This document shows positions 59,612 through 64,000 of a stretch of 64,000 bases of DNA, one piece after another. Both the position numbers and the translations under genes were made by a program. Position 1 is the stretch's first letter. The number at the start of each line of letters is the position of its first letter. The notes beneath the pieces were generated by a model. It did no database searches and had not been told where the DNA came from. It saw nothing but the letters and a program-made list of their open reading frames with translations. Origin of the DNA: Melastoma dodecandrum (lineage: Eukaryota; Streptophyta; Magnoliopsida; Myrtales; Melastomataceae). Location of the stretch: the NCBI GenBank assembly GCA_029817715.1, contig JARUPY010000085.1, forward strand, positions 5,890,001-5,954,000. Direction: 5' to 3'.

Positions 59612-60925
59612 TTAATCCGAGTCCTCATACACCTCTCCGTCATCAGACACCTCATCAAAGGATCTTATGTCGAGTTGGTAGCGCAGGATCCCCCCTATCC
59701 CGCCGAACCCTCTGCAGAATTGCGACCCCTCCTGAGATTTGTTGGTGACAAACTCGAGTGTGCAGCCAAATTTCTTGTAATCGTTGGCGAACCACTCGAG
59801 CAGTGCCATCTTCTCCTGGACTTCCAGCTCGGCCGATGTGGCCGGATCCCTGAAGTTGCCCTGATCAGCCTCTTGGTCCTTGTTCAGGTGCTTGATGACG
59901 ATTTCGCCTGTTGAACTGCTCTTAAGCACGTATCGATTGATATCCAGGTTCTCCCACACGATGAGGGTTTCCACAGCGCCCATTTCAAGAGCCTTCAGGG
60001 TGTCGTCCACACCGAAGACATACTTCCCGGTGTCCTGACTGATTTCCTCGAAATACTTTCCTATGAGACGCTTCTCTTGTATGAACTTCACATTAGAAAG
60101 TATTTCGGCAGACAGCTCAATAGCCTGATTGAAACCGTTCTCTCCACCATAGGAAACATCGACAACGTTCAAGATCTTGGCTTGTAAACGAGGATCAAAC
60201 ATATCCGATTGGCTGAGCTCGGTCTTGAAGTCGGCTGAACCAGCAAGTATTAACCCCGCAACATTAGGTTGACTCGTGGCAGGGTTGATGAAAAACTGGG
60301 TGGCAAGCTCCGCAGTCTTCCTAACATAGTTATGTCGTTTCTCCATCCGAAGCCGGGCAAAACGGAGAGCAGACTGACCTCCTCTCCCGTGCTTCTTGGG
60401 CAGATCAACCGTGAATTTGTGAAGCACTTCTCTGGTATTGCCACTCAGTGTTCCAAACAAGGTTCCGTTACCATCCATCACGATAAACCCAAACTTATCA
60501 TCGGACTCCAAAAGTTCATTCAAAGCTTCGGTATGGAACTTGTTATCACAAAGATACAAGGATGCATTAATCGGCTTGAAGGGCTCAAAGTCAATCGTCA
60601 CCTTCTTTTCCTTCCCGTCCTCAGTGACTATGGTGCCGGTGTAAAGCACCAGCCCATTGGGAGGAACCTTATTATACAGTTTGAGCCTTTGTTGAGCAGA
60701 AGTAATAGCACCCAATACCGACTGACGATTGACCCTACTCTTAATGTTCGAAGCCGTGCCAAATTCATCACCAAGCATCTTAGTAACACGGGATATTTGA
60801 TCCCGTGGAGGCATGATAAGGGATATCATGCTGGTACCATTTCCCCTAGCAGACTCCAACGCCTTTATTAGCTTCTTGATCTTCCATATCTCAATATTCT
60901 TGTCTGCTTCATGACCGTCGGACAT
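59612..60925 (-). CDS. eRF1: Eukaryotic release factor eRF1
   Basis: Single coding exon, 437 aa on the minus strand, starting at the ATG 60925-60923 ([18 protein letters not shown]). The frame is open a little further 5' but only to a TTG. It carries the stop-codon-reading NIKS motif ([13 protein letters not shown]) and the YxCxxxF region (YLCDNKF). The peptidyl-tRNA hydrolysis loop GGQ lies in [13 protein letters not shown], and the eRF3-binding C domain ends in an acidic tail. eRF1 reads all three stop codons in the ribosomal A site. A leader intron of about 730 bp (61698-60970) lies between a first exon near 61.7 kb and the start codon. The frame after the TAA stays open for 86 more codons (see findings). 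Confidence 0.97.
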   Translation of the reverse strand: MSDGHEADKNIEIWKIKKLIKALESARGNGTSMISLIMPPRDQISRVTKMLGDEFGTASNIKSRVNRQSVLGAITSAQQRLKLYNKVPPNGLVLYTGTIVTEDGKEKKVTIDFEPFKPINASLYLCDNKFHTEALNELLESDDKFGFIVMDGNGTLFGTLSGNTREVLHKFTVDLPKKHGRGGQSALRFARLRMEKRHNYVRKTAELATQFFINPATSQPNVAGLILAGSADFKTELSQSDMFDPRLQAKILNVVDVSYGGENGFNQAIELSAEILSNVKFIQEKRLIGKYFEEISQDTGKYVFGVDDTLKALEMGAVETLIVWENLDINRYVLKSSSTGEIVIKHLNKDQEADQGNFRDPATSAELEVQEKMALLEWFANDYKKFGCTLEFVTNKSQEGSQFCRGFGGIGGILRYQLDIRSFDEVSDDGEVYEDSD

Positions 60926-60969
60926 TTTTCTAGCTTCTGGAGTAGAAACCAAGAGGGAAGATCAACCGC

Positions 60970-61698
60970 CTACACAGAGAAACAGTTAAGAAGTGCATGG
61001 TAAATCAAAGATAAAGGATGGAATTTATGGAGCAAATCATAACTTGAGAAACATCGTCATCCCAGTGAGAGGATCCCACACTATCCTAGTCTACAGATTT
61101 CCATACCCACATCGATTACATGGAAGCCAGACAGGATTTGCAGGCCAGCAAGGACCTCCAAATGCACCTAATTTACACTGGCTAATTTATTCGATAGACA
61201 ATAAAATCCCAGTTCAGGTTCATGGATGAATGCATGCCCTAAAACCAGTAGCATAGTCACTACACCACAGACGGAACAATCTTCAATTCTAATCTACTTA
61301 CTGCCAGGGCCATAACAAGCCAACATCGATACCCATTCCTGAATAGCTGAATTCCCCCAAAATGCAAGAATCACTCAAGTAAACCGATGGCTACGAATCT
61401 AAAAAACAAAAGCCAAAGCAAGAAAGGGCTCCTTTGATTGAATCTAACACGGGGAGCGGCTGCATATACCAGAACAATCCTCATCGGCCTGAATCCGAAT
61501 ACCGCAGAAAATCAATCACCAATCCAACCCGAGCAGAATGACAGAGGAAGCCACTAGATCTACTCCTGTGGCCAAAAAAAGCTAAGCAACCGAACACATG
61601 GCGAAGCAGATCCAATTCGAAGGAGTAAGTAGAGAATTCAGACACCCAATTGGACGAACAAACGGATGGTGGTTGAAAAGAAGCGACTTTAGTAGTAC
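60970..61698 (-). other. Intron in the eRF1 5' leader
   Basis: On the minus strand CCCCAG|GTACTAC at 61699/61698 makes a donor and CTGTGTAG at 60970 makes an acceptor, 45 bases before the eRF1 ATG. Long leader introns are common in plant translation-factor genes and often raise expression. Inferred from splice-site quality only. Confidence 0.55.
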
Positions 61699-61799
61699 CT
61701 GGGGAGGATTCTGGCAAGGGTTACAGGGTTTCTTCTGGGTTCCGCCGCGTCCTGAGGTGGCGTTTCCGCTTCGAGTTTTGCCCTAATTTGCTCAGTCTG

Positions 61800-62777
61800 C
61801 TGTTGGGTGGGGGATGGTTTCTGTCCTTTTTCTTTTAATATAAAACTATTTTTGCATTATGAGATAACCCATGAAAAATTAGTCAAATAAAAGAAGTTAT
61901 CAATATTTAAAATTTATGCAAAATATTGAAATGAAAATGTGGCCTGAAATTTAAAACTTTTTTATGTCCTTAAATCTATATTTTAAATAATTTATGACAT
62001 TATTATAATTGTGTTACATGAATTTATAGTTGGTAAAAAGCCGTAGTTATTCAACGTGACATATTTTAAAATTACTTTTTTGTCTACGTAACTCATGATA
62101 TACTCTGAAATGATTCACTTAAAATAAAATTGAAGGAGAGAATCATAATTCAATTTCTATATTCCTGACACATTACTAATTGTAATGTTTATGTCTTAGA
62201 GAAAAAGTAATTCGGGAAGACATTTTCATTGCTATTCATCTTAAAATATTGTTGGTCGATGAGTGAGAAAGTTAAGTGTTTTACTGTAATAAAAGTGGGG
62301 GAGGCATGATATTGAAAGTGTTTAGTCGTAAGGTTTAAATACGTGTTAGTAATATGAATTGTGTGGACGAGAAATGACATTGAAGTTATCTTATAATAAG
62401 ATAATAATGATTCAAAATATCGAGTTAAGATTAAAAGACACATGCTTTTTTCATATTCAAGTAGTGCCTACAGGCATGGCAGCGTGAGATGCTTTCAGAC
62501 CAACAGTGAATGCAGGGAATGGAACAAGGCAGTTGTAAGGGTTATAGATAAAGCAATAATAATGTCAGGATTGCTAGATGCAGTCGAACAAGACCTTCTC
62601 ATAGAAATTTCTGAATGTCCATGAGACAGTTGTACAAGTACTGCAAAAAGTTTAAGAGTAAAATGAGATGGAACTCAGGGATGCTGATGATTAGCCAGTA
62701 AATTACATTTGCAGCAGTATTGATAAGCTAAGTATGAATGAATCAACAGAGGGAATTATCAAATCCCAAACGATCTC
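61800..62777. other. AT-rich intergenic DNA
   Basis: About 1 kb upstream of eRF1 with strong A/T bias and no recognisable gene or element. Confidence 0.55.
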
Positions 62778-63413
62778 TCACTTGGGAGGCCGGAATGGAG
62801 CTCCGACTTGTCTCCACAATTTGAATGAAGTTACCTGCACATCCAACAAACAAAATAAGAACTTTTACAAGAAAATTGGGTAAAGACGACGAATTGGCTT
62901 GCTACTGACTTGACAAATGCAGTAACTGATTCATCATCATCTACAAGACCTTCTCAACACATGACTAACAATATTCTACCCAGTGTTACATAATACTGTC
63001 AGGCCATGAAAAACTCCCATATCAAAACAATATCCGTCGAATTTATGACTCTCTCTGCCCATACACAAGGGGAGCAATAAATGAGTTTCATCTCATATCT
63101 AATGCAAATCCAGTTAACCTATTTCACCCTGTGGATTTGAGTACGCATACATATTCTGATGGCTAGCTCTTATGGAATAAATATACCTAGATGATGCAGA
63201 TGGAGGTGAGAACTTTGCGCCAAGAATCCTACAGACGAAGGAACCCAGAAAAATCTAGGCGGAAAAACCCAAGAAAGGGAACCGGGTCGGGGAAAAAAAA
63301 CGGGGATTTCAGTTCTTGGGGGAGGAAGGAGAAGAGAAATGGCTGGGAGGTTGTGGATTTGTCACCCGGGAGTTGAAGGTGAGATCGACGCGCTGCTTCT
63401 TGAGGGTTTGCAT
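62778..63413 (-). CDS. Candidate very small two-exon gene (34 aa), unrecognised
   Basis: On the minus strand an ATG at 63413 opens MQTLKKQRVDLTFNSR up to a GT donor after 63366. An acceptor (GTGCAG) before 62834 leads to VTSFKLWRQVGAPFRPPK and a TGA at 62780-62778. Both pieces are phase 0. A TATA-like TATAAAG and AAGCCC/GGGCTT phrases, often found before plant housekeeping genes, lie about 70 bp upstream of the ATG. The product would be small and basic; I know no family for it. Other exon choices inside 62840-63360 cannot be excluded, and the whole could be chance. Confidence 0.25.
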
Positions 63414-63559
63414 TTCTGCGCGGGCTCGTTGGGCTAGAGAGAGTAGTCCACGACGACCGGTCCGGAGCTCTAACGGGCTTGGGCTTTATAATATTACCGG
63501 GCTTCATATTGGACTGAAAACTCGGTAGGCCCATGGAGTTATTTGGGTTGGGCTTAGTA

Positions 63560-64000
63560 GGACCAACATTTGTCGGTTGGAAGTTAATATTTATATGATA
63601 TGATATGATTTCATATTAAATGTGATGGATGGATTTGATTATCTTCTGGTCTTCCAGAATCTCGTCGAACTAACTAACAAACGTGATGTGATCGTATTTA
63701 TTGAGATGATAAGTTTTTATGAGGTGATGATGGTAAAAAAGAATCGGTGGAAGTAAAAGGGGTCGGTGTTTATGTTTACTTAAAACATTGTGGGGGACAT
63801 GTTGGGGGTTGCACCCCAAGTGGACATTAAATAAGGGAGCTGAAGGACGAATGAATGCATTGAACCTTAACCCGATTCCCAAAGCTTTAGGACACTATTA
63901 AGATAGCCTGAATTTGTTTTTTTATTTTAAATTTAATATATTTCGTAAGTTACGTATTTTTTTTTTCTCAATTCATAATTTTGCATCGGTTAAAACAAAA
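63560..64000. other. AT-rich right edge
   Basis: No gene or element recognised in the last 440 bases. Confidence 0.5.

Overview
The window is nuclear DNA from a flowering plant, most likely a eudicot. Its genes are interrupted by GT-AG introns and read as angiosperm families: ABF-type bZIP, TBL acetyltransferase, LWD, NIPA9-like and a U2 snRNA with a plant USE/TATA promoter. Gene spacing is moderate, intergenic DNA is AT-rich, and there are microsatellites, long G/C homopolymers, two decayed genes, an endogenous pararetrovirus and a long-TIR element. Exon structures below were read by eye from splice sites, reading phase and remembered family proteins. For each multi-exon gene the exon lengths sum to an open frame.

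Layout, left to right. (1) At 1-830 the start of an ATXN10-like ARM-repeat gene (minus) lies only 76 bp downstream of a U2 snRNA gene on the same strand. (2) At 4315-6223 there is an ABF/AREB bZIP factor with a G-box/ABRE far upstream. (3) A chloroplast-type double-domain DJ-1 protein (minus, 7225-10096) and mitochondrial methylcrotonyl-CoA carboxylase beta (plus, 10391-14081) are divergent across 294 bp. (4) At 14745-17475 come a TBL family protein and ribosomal protein eS27, the latter with site II motifs and a telo-box. (5) A gene-poor stretch runs to 21.5 kb, followed by a LEP-like ERF with an unexpected intron, a decayed GPI-anchored lipid-transfer-protein gene, a DUF716 membrane protein and a decayed SNM1-type nuclease gene (minus). 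(6) A NIPA9-like Mg transporter (30154-33124) is followed by an endogenous Petuvirus-like pararetrovirus (about 33870-41700) whose single large frame is cut by one stop codon in the reverse transcriptase. (7) At 42105-52738 come a DUF761 protein, the INTS7/DSP1 subunit of the snRNA 3'-end processing complex, an OTU deubiquitinase and organellar TyrRS (minus). (8) A non-autonomous long-TIR element (about 52.9-54.8 kb) separates TyrRS from the branched-chain dehydrogenase E2 gene. (9) LWD1-type WD40 and eRF1 genes (both minus) follow, then a doubtful very small gene and AT-rich DNA.

Functional links. MCCB and BCE2 both act in mitochondrial branched-chain amino-acid (leucine) breakdown. DSP1/INTS7 trims snRNA precursors such as the U2 encoded at the left edge. 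I see no operon-like logic otherwise. The most unusual parts are the pararetrovirus with its duplicated fragment, the TIR element with internal hairpins and minisatellite, and the U2/protein-gene overlap.
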